Assembly (NCBI RefSeq): GCF_002742285.1
Contig: NZ_MDGM01000001.1
Location: 44,160 to 108,159, forward strand
DNA length: 64,000 nucleotides
Direction: 5' to 3'
Source: Paramylibacter kogurei
GTDB lineage: Bacteria > Pseudomonadota > Alphaproteobacteria > Rhodobacterales > Rhodobacteraceae
Both the position numbers and the translations under genes were made by a program. This document shows, one piece after another, positions 35,641 through 43,144 of the stretch; position 1 is the first letter of the stretch, and the number at the start of each line of letters is the position of its first letter. The notes under the pieces are model-generated. The model worked only from the letters and a program-made list of their open reading frames with translations, was not told the origin of the DNA and made no database searches.

Positions 35641-37040
35641 TCAAGCGGTGCGATAACCCCATGCGCGGCCAGCACTGGCGCCCAATGCTCAGTCCATATT
35701 TTGACGATACGCTTTGCCTTCTTTTTCTTTAAATTCGGGATCAGTTTTTTTAAACGATCTGGCCATTCGGTTTGCGGCACGCCTTCGAAATTTGACAAAA
35801 TTGCGTAAATAGAGCGGGGCGCAATCAACAATAATGCGGTTTCAGGAACCACAATTGCACATTTGTGCCAAGCGATATTTTCATCAAGCGTAAATTGGCG
35901 CTTTACGCTTGGATGGATCACGCGAAATTCTGTGGCACAAGGGATCGGTGCAACATCCGTATTGGTTAACAAGTTTCCAGACTTGTTAAAGGCCATAAAG
36001 AACAGCCCCTTTGCATCACCATCCAGTCCCGCAGGTAAAAGTCTGTTGAGCGGTTTTGTCGCCAAGCTTGGCGAAAACGCATTTTGCACAATGCGCGATT
36101 TATCTTTTTCACCAATTGATATCGGAAAGGGGAGGCGGAATACTCCTGTTTCTTGGTCAACAGAAGGTCGCGGAGCATTCACATTGGCCGCCATTTTAGC
36201 AAACAGATCCGTGCGCCCACCTGATCCATCACGACACGTGACAAAATCTTCGATAAATAAATGATCAGTATGAGCATTTGAGGACTGCAGTTTATTGATT
36301 AAAACTTGCTGCCCTTCAAACGGACCACAAAGCCCCATCCCCACCTTGCCAAAATCATTTGTCATTTCTGAAGGATAAACTGGGGTCCAGTGTGCCGATA
36401 CAAATTCATGGCAAAGATAGCGTAAGCGGTCTTGGTTTTTGTTATCTTCCTTGGGGTCGTATTTTGGCGCATCTTTAAAGTTTTCAGATATTAGATGAAA
36501 CGCGGTTTTTGGGCTATCGCCGCGCGCCAACATTTCACCTAAAATTTTGCGAAATCCGGTTTCGCTTAATGCGCCTGGCTTGGTTTGATATTCAATTGAA
36601 ACGATGCCTGTGTCACACAGGCACCGCGAAATCGCTGCGATCAATTGATTGCGCACAACATCGGACACCCAGCTGATCACGCCACGCGAAATGGCAAAAT
36701 CAAGCGGTGGAACATCATCACTACTTATTTGATCGAATGGTTTATTGACAAAGGTAACATTGGTTAAACCCAACTCAGTAGCCAATTGGCGGGCGACATC
36801 AATGTGTTCGTCATTCATATCAAACCCGAAAAATTGCCCATGCGGCAGAGCATAGGCCAACATGATTATATCCGTACCCAAACCACATCCAAAATCACCA
36901 TAGGTAAATGGTGCCAATGTTGACGCAGAGTCATATCCAAAAAACCGCGCTTTGGATGAAATCAGCCGTGGATCAACGCTGGCACTAAACGTGGGTACGT
37001 AGATATCACTGGTAAAATAGCCATGGGAATTTTCGGTCAT
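35637..37040 (-). CDS. Class I SAM methyltransferase with MethyTransf_Reg-type regulatory domain, in the lasso operon
   Basis: This 467-residue cytoplasmic enzyme begins TSDIYVPTFSASVDPRLIS and has the SAM-binding site YGDFGCGLGTDIIMLAYALP, FFGFDMNDEHIDVARQLA (about 45-90). It then has YLCHEFVSAHWTPVYPSEMTNDFGKVGMGLCGP (about 225-257), the mark of the methyltransferase regulatory domain found in Rickettsia-type protein lysine methyltransferases. The C-terminal 150 residues end in a Lys-rich stretch (LKKLIPNLKKKKAKR). The ATG at 37040 overlaps the exporter stop by 4 bp, so it is the fourth gene of the B1-B2-exporter operon. The precursor peptide core has three Lys, which makes peptide methylation an attractive guess. 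Confidence 0.85.
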   Translation of the reverse strand: MTENSHGYFTSDIYVPTFSASVDPRLISSKARFFGYDSASTLAPFTYGDFGCGLGTDIIMLAYALPHGQFFGFDMNDEHIDVARQLATELGLTNVTFVNKPFDQISSDDVPPLDFAISRGVISWVSDVVRNQLIAAISRCLCDTGIVSIEYQTKPGALSETGFRKILGEMLARGDSPKTAFHLISENFKDAPKYDPKEDNKNQDRLRYLCHEFVSAHWTPVYPSEMTNDFGKVGMGLCGPFEGQQVLINKLQSSNAHTDHLFIEDFVTCRDGSGGRTDLFAKMAANVNAPRPSVDQETGVFRLPFPISIGEKDKSRIVQNAFSPSLATKPLNRLLPAGLDGDAKGLFFMAFNKSGNLLTNTDVAPIPCATEFRVIHPSVKRQFTLDENIAWHKCAIVVPETALLLIAPRSIYAILSNFEGVPQTEWPDRLKKLIPNLKKKKAKRIVKIWTEHWAPVLAAHGVIAPLD

Positions 37041-38800
37041 TCTTGCGTCTCGTCTATTTTGAATTCTTGTGGGATTGCGGCATCTGGATTTTTTGACAAC
37101 TCTGCCCATGTTCCAACCGCATTCACGCGCCCATCGTGCAAAACAACCACTTGGTCTGCGTTTTCCAAGGTGGGCAAACGATGCCCGATCACGATAATTG
37201 TCATGTCGCCATGAATTTGATCCAGCGATTGACGAATAAGCATTTCGTTTTTGGTGTCCAAGGCGCTGGTCGCTTCGTCCAAAATTAACACCGATGGGTT
37301 TTGCAACATTGCACGAGCAAGCGCGATACGCTGGCGTTCTCCACCAGAAAGGCGCAACCCAGCATCACCCACCACCGTATCCAATCCATCATCAAGGTCG
37401 AACACGAATTGTGCCGCAGAACGTTGCAATGCCTGTTCCAAGGCGGCATCATCCGCGCCCCTATTGGCCCAAAGCAAATTGTTGCGAATGGTATCATGGA
37501 ACAAAAATACATCTTGTGGAACATAGGCGAGTGAATGGCGCCAATTCACCCGCTGTTCATCGCCGATCAATTGGCCATCGACAAGCATTTCACCCTGATC
37601 AGGGGCCAATAACCCCATAACAATATCTGCAAGCGTTGATTTTCCTGCCCCCGAGGCCCCAATAATCGCGGTGGTTTTACGTGCAGGAAAGCGCAGCGAT
37701 ATATCGCGAAGCGCCGCTGATTTTCGCGACTGATATTTGAACCCGATATTATCAAGGGTAATGCCATCTTTGAGATCGAATTTTTGCAAAATATTTGGTG
37801 CGATATCATTATGATCCTTTGCAAGCTTTGTAATTTCGTCCAAATTGCGTAACGCTGGCCATGCATGTAAAATCTGGTTCAATTGATTTTGCATGTTGCG
37901 CAACATTGGCGCAAGCCGCGCCAGGATCAACACCAAGATCATCAAACTGGGCAATGGTAGTTCCAAAATTTTCACCCCCACCCACAAAAAGCCAACCAAA
38001 ACCAATGCAATAACAATTTGAAAAATTGCGCCTGCGGCAGCATTGGTTTTTGCAAATGCGAACTGTTGTGAACGTAGCCGCGCCAAAATCTTGGCCATCA
38101 AATTGCGATGCCGATCTTCGTTCCCCAATATTTTGGTTAATTTGATGCTGGATAATCCTTCTTCGACCACCTGTTGCATGTCTTCGTAAGCATCACCCAA
38201 ATTTTCGCCCAAATCACGCGCATGGCGATGTTGTGCACGCATGGAAAACATCACAGCCGCCCCAACCAGCAGGGCAATCACCGCCATTTGAAATGACAGG
38301 CTTGCCGCCACAACAACATAGGCCAACACCGCCGCCAACCCCGTGCAAAAATCCATTGTATAGGTAACGCCTTCGTCAATCCGATCGACCTCGTTTATTA
38401 AAAAGTTGGAATGATCTGATTTTTTTAAATTGGAAATCCAATTCCAATTGGCGTGGAGCAGGGCATTAAAACTGTTCACACGAATGGTATCAATCAGGTT
38501 CAGCTGAAAATCCTGCCAAACCAATGTGCGCACATAACTGATCATGCTGCGCACCACGACCAATGCAAAAAACAATGCCAATAATCCAGAAAGAGATTGT
38601 GGCAAACCAAGGGTTTCAAGCCAGCCTGAAATGCCACCCGATGTTGGCTGATCCTTTTGGAGATGCGCCAAAAGAGGAACCAACAAGAATAACCCGATAC
38701 CTTCGGTCACACTTGAAATCAAATTAAGTGCAAAGAGGGTTATTGTTTTTGCGCGTGAATGGCGCCAGATAAGTTGGATAAAGCCGAGCATCTGTTTCAT
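37037..38800 (-). CDS. ABC exporter (fused membrane and ATPase domains), probable lasso peptide exporter
   Basis: This 587-residue half-transporter has an N-terminal six-helix domain (about 1-310) and a C-terminal ATPase with IIGASGAGKSTLADIVMG (Walker A), RLSGGERQRIALARAML (signature) and VLILDEATSALDTKNE (Walker B). In lasso peptide loci such a protein (McjD type) exports the mature peptide and gives self-immunity. The ATG at 38800, overlapping the B2 stop by 4 bp, is chosen over an upstream start 12 codons earlier. It lacks the C39 peptidase domain, as expected when the leader is removed by B2. Polysaccharide lipid-flippase ABC proteins are similar, but the gene order favours peptide export. 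Confidence 0.88.
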   Translation of the reverse strand: MKQMLGFIQLIWRHSRAKTITLFALNLISSVTEGIGLFLLVPLLAHLQKDQPTSGGISGWLETLGLPQSLSGLLALFFALVVVRSMISYVRTLVWQDFQLNLIDTIRVNSFNALLHANWNWISNLKKSDHSNFLINEVDRIDEGVTYTMDFCTGLAAVLAYVVVAASLSFQMAVIALLVGAAVMFSMRAQHRHARDLGENLGDAYEDMQQVVEEGLSSIKLTKILGNEDRHRNLMAKILARLRSQQFAFAKTNAAAGAIFQIVIALVLVGFLWVGVKILELPLPSLMILVLILARLAPMLRNMQNQLNQILHAWPALRNLDEITKLAKDHNDIAPNILQKFDLKDGITLDNIGFKYQSRKSAALRDISLRFPARKTTAIIGASGAGKSTLADIVMGLLAPDQGEMLVDGQLIGDEQRVNWRHSLAYVPQDVFLFHDTIRNNLLWANRGADDAALEQALQRSAAQFVFDLDDGLDTVVGDAGLRLSGGERQRIALARAMLQNPSVLILDEATSALDTKNEMLIRQSLDQIHGDMTIIVIGHRLPTLENADQVVVLHDGRVNAVGTWAELSKNPDAAIPQEFKIDETQE

Positions 38801-39291
38801 GGCGTTACCGCCCGCCACGATTGAGCGCCGTAGCATCCAACAACCGTGTATTCATCAAATGAATCATCGCCCCCAGATACCGCGCAAATCCCCGAACAAA
38901 CCCAAGCATGCGCCAGCAATTCACGCGATGTTCCTTCCCGTTTCACCCCAAAATAGAGCGCGTATGGAATGCGATAAATTCCAAGCATCATTCGCGCGAC
39001 CAATGCTTGTGGAAAGCAATTAGATTCCCATGGGGTATTGCGCGCTGTTGTTGATACAAGTTTGGCAATTTGAAATGCGCGACGTTCTTGATTTTTGCTT
39101 AACATAGGAACCACAGGATCAACGCCATGCAATGTGCCAAAAAACCGCGATAGGCTGCGAAATGTCACCGTTATAATTGCCACGCGAGACAGCCCCATCA
39201 AAACCCATGCAAATGGAAACCACACCAGCACGAATGGTGTCAGCCGAAACACAGACCGCAATTTTCGCGCTGCATTTCGAAGGGGTTTCAC
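38797..39291 (-). CDS. Lasso peptide B2 leader protease (transglutaminase-like)
   Basis: This 164-residue cysteine protease removes the leader from the precursor. NCFPQALVARMMLGIYRIPYALYFGVK carries the catalytic Cys (about 92), and LLAHAWVCSG the catalytic His (about 128), in the arrangement standard for lasso B2 proteins. A later Asp (DEYTVVG region) would complete the triad. The start is the GTG at 39291, giving MKPLRNAARKLRS: it lies 2 bp after the B1 TAG and has AGAGG 7 bp upstream, and upstream starts would overlap B1 with an unrelated, Arg-rich extension. The product has normal B2 length. It overlaps the exporter gene by 4 bp. Confidence 0.9.
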   Translation of the reverse strand: MKPLRNAARKLRSVFRLTPFVLVWFPFAWVLMGLSRVAIITVTFRSLSRFFGTLHGVDPVVPMLSKNQERRAFQIAKLVSTTARNTPWESNCFPQALVARMMLGIYRIPYALYFGVKREGTSRELLAHAWVCSGICAVSGGDDSFDEYTVVGCYGAQSWRAVTP

Positions 39292-39293
39292 GG

Positions 39294-39575
39294 CTATGCC
39301 TCTTGTTCCACGAGTTTTTGTTTTTGCAGCGATTTCAACAGGTCGCGCACATCCGATTCGCATTCTTTTGTGGTGACTTCAAAATCCTGTTGTATTGCTG
39401 CAACCAATTCGCCAATTGATTTGGGGGTTTCCAACAATTCCCAAACCAATGCGCCAACGCCGCTTGAAAGGCTAAAATAGGTGCCATCATCAACGCTCAT
39501 CATGACAACTTCACCATCCATAGTGGTTGCCAGAATGTCTTGGTTGCGAAAAAATCGTTTATTTTCAATCGTCAT
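39294..39575 (-). CDS. PqqD-like RiPP recognition element protein (lasso B1)
   Basis: This 93-residue protein of the PqqD/RRE fold binds the leader of the precursor peptide and hands it to the B2 protease and cyclase. FFRNQDILATTMDGEVVMMSVDDGTYFSLSSGVGALVWELLETPKSIGELVAAIQQDFEVTTKECESDVRDLLKSLQKQKLV follows the family pattern throughout: the MDGE-VMMS-DDGTYFSL strands, then the helices. The ATG at 39575 gives the usual length; an ATG at 39614 would add 13 residues. It is the first gene of the minus-strand operon B1-B2-exporter-methyltransferase and is divergent from the precursor gene. Confidence 0.9.
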   Translation of the reverse strand: MTIENKRFFRNQDILATTMDGEVVMMSVDDGTYFSLSSGVGALVWELLETPKSIGELVAAIQQDFEVTTKECESDVRDLLKSLQKQKLVEQEA

Positions 39576-39738
39576 TATCGGTAATCCGTTATTCACATTA
39601 AATATCTTGATCATACGCTATACTATTGGCTCGGACTATTAAACTGTGATCAATCAGTCAATTATCAAAGCCCAATAAAACAAGAACTCCGCCTCTGGTT
39701 GAAACGGCGGGTTATCACCGGTGTGGTTGCCTGTCGTG

Positions 39739-39768
39739 TTGACAATACAGCCTGGCAACACATATATG
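39739..39768 (+). promoter_or_regulatory. Candidate promoter of the precursor peptide gene
   Basis: TTGACA (39739-39744) and TATATG (39763-39768) are spaced by 18 bp, 60 bp upstream of the precursor ATG. A perfect -35 box with a fair -10 box fits a housekeeping promoter and would leave a leader of about 50 nt. The whole gap between the divergent genes (39576-39828) has no other clear element. Confidence 0.5.
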
Positions 39769-39828
39769 TTTAATCAAATTTTAATAAATTATTGCGCGAT
39801 AACAATTCGCATGCCTTGGAGAATATTT

Positions 39829-39948
39829 ATGAAAACACCATATACAAAACCAGTTTTGACCAACCTGTCAGCACAAAAAACAGCGCAAGACAAAGGCATG
39901 GCAGCAAAGGAAATGAAAGGCATGCGCAACGTAGGGATTGCCAGCTAA
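39829..39948 (+). CDS. Lasso-type precursor peptide, 39 residues
   Basis: A small gene between the divergent B1 gene and the cyclase gene, with TTGGAGA 8 bp before the ATG. Residues 5-10 are YTKPVL, a perfect YxxPxL motif recognised by lasso RRE proteins. Thr18 is 13 residues after Tyr5, in the place of the conserved -2 Thr. Cleavage after Ala19 would give the 20-residue core QDKGMAAKEMKGMRNVGIAS. Glu28 is then core position 9, a standard acceptor for a nine-residue ring, and the C-terminal residue is Ser, the residue phosphorylated in paeninodin-type peptides. Gln as core residue 1 is unusual (Gly, Ala, Ser or Cys are usual). A core from Gly23 would put Glu at position 6, too short for known rings. 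The peptide is a strong precursor candidate; its final structure is inference. Confidence 0.82.
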   Translation: MKTPYTKPVLTNLSAQKTAQDKGMAAKEMKGMRNVGIAS

Positions 39949-39949
39949 T

Positions 39950-39967
39950 ATCACATTCCACTGTGAT
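39950..39967 (+). repeat. Small inverted repeat just after the precursor stop
   Basis: ATCACA (39950-39955) and TGTGAT (39962-39967) are perfect 6-bp arms with a 6-nt spacer, directly after the precursor stop codon. It could stabilise the 3' end of a short precursor mRNA together with the terminator at 39975. Confidence 0.4.
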
Positions 39968-39974
39968 TGAATTG

Positions 39975-39999
39975 ACAGAGCCATCATGGCTCTGTTTTT
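39975..39999 (+). terminator. Terminator/attenuator between precursor and cyclase genes
   Basis: CAGAGCCA (39976-39983) and TGGCTCTG (39987-39994) form a perfect stem with loop TCA, extended by A39975-T39995 and followed by TTTTT (39995-39999). It would end most transcripts after the precursor and let a fraction read into the cyclase gene at 40041, giving a high precursor-to-enzyme ratio as in other lasso peptide operons. Confidence 0.92.
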
Positions 40000-40040
40000 G
40001 TTTGTAGGGTCGGATTGCGGCATCCATCAAAGGAATAACA

Positions 40041-41918
40041 ATGTTCGCTGGTCACATTTCATTTCACACGCCAGTGACGCAAGATTCATCAAACCATGAT
40101 GCGATCATCGCAACCTTGTCGCCATTCGCGGACCCTGCCAATTCTGGGGTGGCCCAATTTACAAATGGTTTCGTGGTTGAACAAACCCATCTGCCCGATG
40201 GGCGCGAAACCTTGCCATTTGTGTGTTCCACCACCGGCATCGTTGTTTGTTTTTGGGGACGCATTGATAATCGCGATGCGTTGTTACAAAAACTTGCCAT
40301 CAACACGAACCCGCATGATGGTGCGATTGTTTTAGAGGCCTATCATAAATGGGGTGCTAAATTTGCGCAAAATATTCAAGGCGATTTTGCCATCGCCATT
40401 TATGATCCGCGCGAAAATCATCTGATCTTTGCAAGGGATATATTTGGTACAAAACCAATTTATTACGCGCGCTATGATGATAACATATTTTTTGCCAACA
40501 GTATTCCAACCCTGCGCAAACTGGTGCCATATCGATTGCAACGCAGCCACGAATGGATGGCCAAATTTATCCTAAGCCCGTTCGCCGCAATGCATCACGA
40601 AAAAACCGCCTATGAAAAAGTTGTCAAAGTTGCACCTGGGCATGTGGTTGTCGTCAACGCCGATCAAACAATCGAAAAAATCGACCTGCGTGATTGGGAT
40701 GATGCGACCACGGTGGCCACAAAACGCGATCCAAAATATGTCACGGCACATCGCAATGCATTAGAGGCCGCAATCGCCAGCCGCATCGACAACACCCATC
40801 CGATGGGCGTTGAAAACAGCGGCGGGTTGGATTCAACAAGTATTATCGCGCTGTTGGCAAAACAGATGACCAAACCCGTTGGCGATGGGATAGTCAGTTT
40901 CAGCAGAATATCCGCCAGTCGCGAAGAACAATGCATTCAAGACATGAACGCATTGGTGGGCATTCAAAACGCCCATATGAAATCGCCCACAAACGATGAT
41001 CCGATTGATATCATCACACAGGATTTGGCCGTGCTTGGGTTTCCCGCATGTTATGGCTGCGAAATTTCATTGTCCTTGCTCGCAACCGCCACGCAAAAAT
41101 TCGATGTTAAAACCATGTTCACGGGGTTTGGCGGGGACGAGGTTGCCACCAACTATGGCGAATTAATCAGCGTTGAATACATTCGTCGCCGCGATTATCG
41201 CGGGTTATGGCAGTTCATTCCGGGGCATTTTCTAAAAAAGCCGTTTCGATTTGTCGCGCTGATATTGCGACATGGGCGCGACAAAAATCAGCAAACAAAT
41301 ATCGAGGCGGATGCGCAATATGAAAATGATACCCATCTGCTCGATCAAGATATCGTTGATCAATACGATCTGAAAACCACGCAACGAGCCGAATGGTTTG
41401 ATGTGTTGAACCATCATTCAATCAACGGCGAGATTGTGAATGGCACATTAACCCAACCTTTTATTGATGCACGGATGCATGACCATACACTTTTTGGAAA
41501 TGCCTATGGGATTGAATATCGCTGGCCGCTTTGGGATGTAAGGATCGTTGAAAACTATTTGCGCACACCGAGCATTGAAAAAGTGGGGCCCAAACGGGTT
41601 TGGCGATACTTACATCGCCGCGCAGTCGATGATATTGTGCCCGCCAGTATTGTTTGGCAAAATTCCAAGCATATGGGGCAACCCATCATGACCCGTGATA
41701 TTCGCAATGCAAAAACACAGTATTACAATGAAATGGCGCGCGCATTAATGGATGATTTACACCCAGATCTGGTGGCGCTGGTAAATGTTAAACGCCTGTG
41801 CCATCAAATGGATTCCGCAAGCAAACGCATGAATGGTGAAGTTGACGAAGAGGATACGTTTTATTGGGAACGGGTGCATAACCTCTATAGTCTTAATCTT
41901 TGGTGCCATCAGGATTAA
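40041..41918 (+). CDS. Asparagine-synthetase-like lasso cyclase (McjC type)
   Basis: This 625-residue enzyme is predicted to adenylate a core Asp/Glu side chain and close the macrolactam on the core N-terminus. The N-terminal glutaminase-like domain begins MFAGHISFH and lacks the Cys2 nucleophile of true asparagine synthetases, so it cannot use glutamine. FAQNIQGDFAIAIYDPRENHLIFARDIFGTKPIYY is conserved. The synthetase domain has the ATP motif NSGGLDSTSIIALL (SGGLDS at about 260-265) and FTGFGGDEVATNYGE. An AAAGGA site precedes the ATG. The gene lies 92 bp after the precursor, behind the terminator, and shares its last bases with the convergent ATP-grasp gene. Confidence 0.9.
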   Translation: MFAGHISFHTPVTQDSSNHDAIIATLSPFADPANSGVAQFTNGFVVEQTHLPDGRETLPFVCSTTGIVVCFWGRIDNRDALLQKLAINTNPHDGAIVLEAYHKWGAKFAQNIQGDFAIAIYDPRENHLIFARDIFGTKPIYYARYDDNIFFANSIPTLRKLVPYRLQRSHEWMAKFILSPFAAMHHEKTAYEKVVKVAPGHVVVVNADQTIEKIDLRDWDDATTVATKRDPKYVTAHRNALEAAIASRIDNTHPMGVENSGGLDSTSIIALLAKQMTKPVGDGIVSFSRISASREEQCIQDMNALVGIQNAHMKSPTNDDPIDIITQDLAVLGFPACYGCEISLSLLATATQKFDVKTMFTGFGGDEVATNYGELISVEYIRRRDYRGLWQFIPGHFLKKPFRFVALILRHGRDKNQQTNIEADAQYENDTHLLDQDIVDQYDLKTTQRAEWFDVLNHHSINGEIVNGTLTQPFIDARMHDHTLFGNAYGIEYRWPLWDVRIVENYLRTPSIEKVGPKRVWRYLHRRAVDDIVPASIVWQNSKHMGQPIMTRDIRNAKTQYYNEMARALMDDLHPDLVALVNVKRLCHQMDSASKRMNGEVDEEDTFYWERVHNLYSLNLWCHQD

Positions 41919-43144
41919 TCGGCCAATAACCCACCATTTTGCATTTGTTGTGTATCCAAGCCAAACCCAGAGTTGCCCTCTAACAACAACGGGCCGCTGT
42001 CGGTTATCACCCAATCCCAAGCAACTGCATAGAGATCGAATTTTTGCTGATGGCCGCGCATGGAATGGGACGTAATTTCATCCCAAAAGGGCACAACAGG
42101 CGGGCATTTCGCAAAGATATCGTCGATCAATGTGTCAAATGCTTCGCCATATATTCCGCGTTTTGGTGATTGTTCCAATGCACCGGTATCTAAATTTATC
42201 GGGAATAAAACATAGCTAATCTGGCCATCCATTTCCAAATCCCAAACGGGGATTTCTAATCGCGCAGCATTGGGCACGGGACCGTGTTCACCAAATTTCG
42301 TCACAAGTCGCAACGTGATCGTCGTTTTGGTATTACTCAACGCTGCAAGTGCCGAGTGATTTGTGATGAACGGCTGAACAATGACATCGCCAATCGATAA
42401 AATATGTTTCCAAGCGCGTTTTACATCCTCATCACTTTGTAAATAAGAACCTTGATAATCCTGCCCCGTTAACTGGTTTTTTGTTTTTGTAGCGCTGAAC
42501 GCAGCAAATCCAGCATTTGCACGGCGCAGCTTTACAAAAATGCGATCTGTTTGTTCAGGAAACACATCCAGCAAGTTTTTTTGCACCCCTTGTTCAACGG
42601 CGATTGTTTTGGGCACAGGGATATTCATCTTGCGCATTTCATCGCCAAAACGCGCCTTATCTGCAAGCAAGTCTCGGGCAGATTTTGCGTCACGGTAATC
42701 GCGATTTTGCAACCAATGGTATCCTTGGGTTTCTGTACTAAACACATAAGCCAACACGGGTGCATTTGGTTTCATCAGCCCGTTTTCATACAATTCCGAT
42801 GCAGGGATCGCATGGCCCAATGTATATTTGAATAAACGCCAAAACTGTGCCGAGCGTGTCATTTCACAATGATTGGCATAATCATTCAACGCGCGATAAA
42901 TACTGAACCACGCATCGCACAATACCCACCGCAAACCATACCAAATCTGAAGCACCCACAATGCACAACTAACTGTTGGTGAAAATCTTGCGCGAAACAT
43001 CCGTGCGATTTCAACATGGAGATGGAAATTTTTCTGCGCTGAACAGTGCAAAATTCTTGAAAAATCAATTAATCCATCGGGGTGGTTTTGCAGCAGTTTT
43101 TTGCGCAATTGTCGCCAGCGTTTTTGAACCTGTAATCGGTTCAT
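41915..43144 (-). CDS. ATP-grasp enzyme (sugar-transfer-associated type) in the lasso locus
   Basis: This 409-residue protein looks like the ATPgrasp_ST group. GYHWLQNRDYRDAKSARDLLADKARFGDEMRKMNIPVPKTIAV is a typical ATP-grasp entry. RIFVKLRRANAGFAAF has the ATP-binding Lys, TTITLRLVTKF the central strand, and YAVAWDWVITDSGPLLLEGNSGFGLDTQQM (near the C-terminus) the metal-binding E-x-N pair. ATP-grasp enzymes usually join a carboxylate to an amine or thiol through an acyl-phosphate. The gene overlaps the HPr-kinase-like gene by 4 bp (co-translation) and converges on the cyclase gene. Such an enzyme is not a standard lasso component that I know of; the substrate (peptide C-terminus, Glu side chain, or a sugar precursor) is unknown. 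Confidence 0.8.
   Translation of the reverse strand: MNRLQVQKRWRQLRKKLLQNHPDGLIDFSRILHCSAQKNFHLHVEIARMFRARFSPTVSCALWVLQIWYGLRWVLCDAWFSIYRALNDYANHCEMTRSAQFWRLFKYTLGHAIPASELYENGLMKPNAPVLAYVFSTETQGYHWLQNRDYRDAKSARDLLADKARFGDEMRKMNIPVPKTIAVEQGVQKNLLDVFPEQTDRIFVKLRRANAGFAAFSATKTKNQLTGQDYQGSYLQSDEDVKRAWKHILSIGDVIVQPFITNHSALAALSNTKTTITLRLVTKFGEHGPVPNAARLEIPVWDLEMDGQISYVLFPINLDTGALEQSPKRGIYGEAFDTLIDDIFAKCPPVVPFWDEITSHSMRGHQQKFDLYAVAWDWVITDSGPLLLEGNSGFGLDTQQMQNGGLLAD

Noticed and set aside
39721..39828. Extending the precursor gene upstream to 39721
   Set aside because: The extension would bury the YxxPxL leader behind 36 residues unlike any leader, and it would include the promoter-like TTGACA; the ATG at 39829 has its own ribosome-binding site.
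39895..39945. Core peptide starting at Gly23, giving a usual Gly1
   Set aside because: The ring-forming Glu would then be at position 6, shorter than known lasso rings, and the conserved Thr would no longer be at -2.
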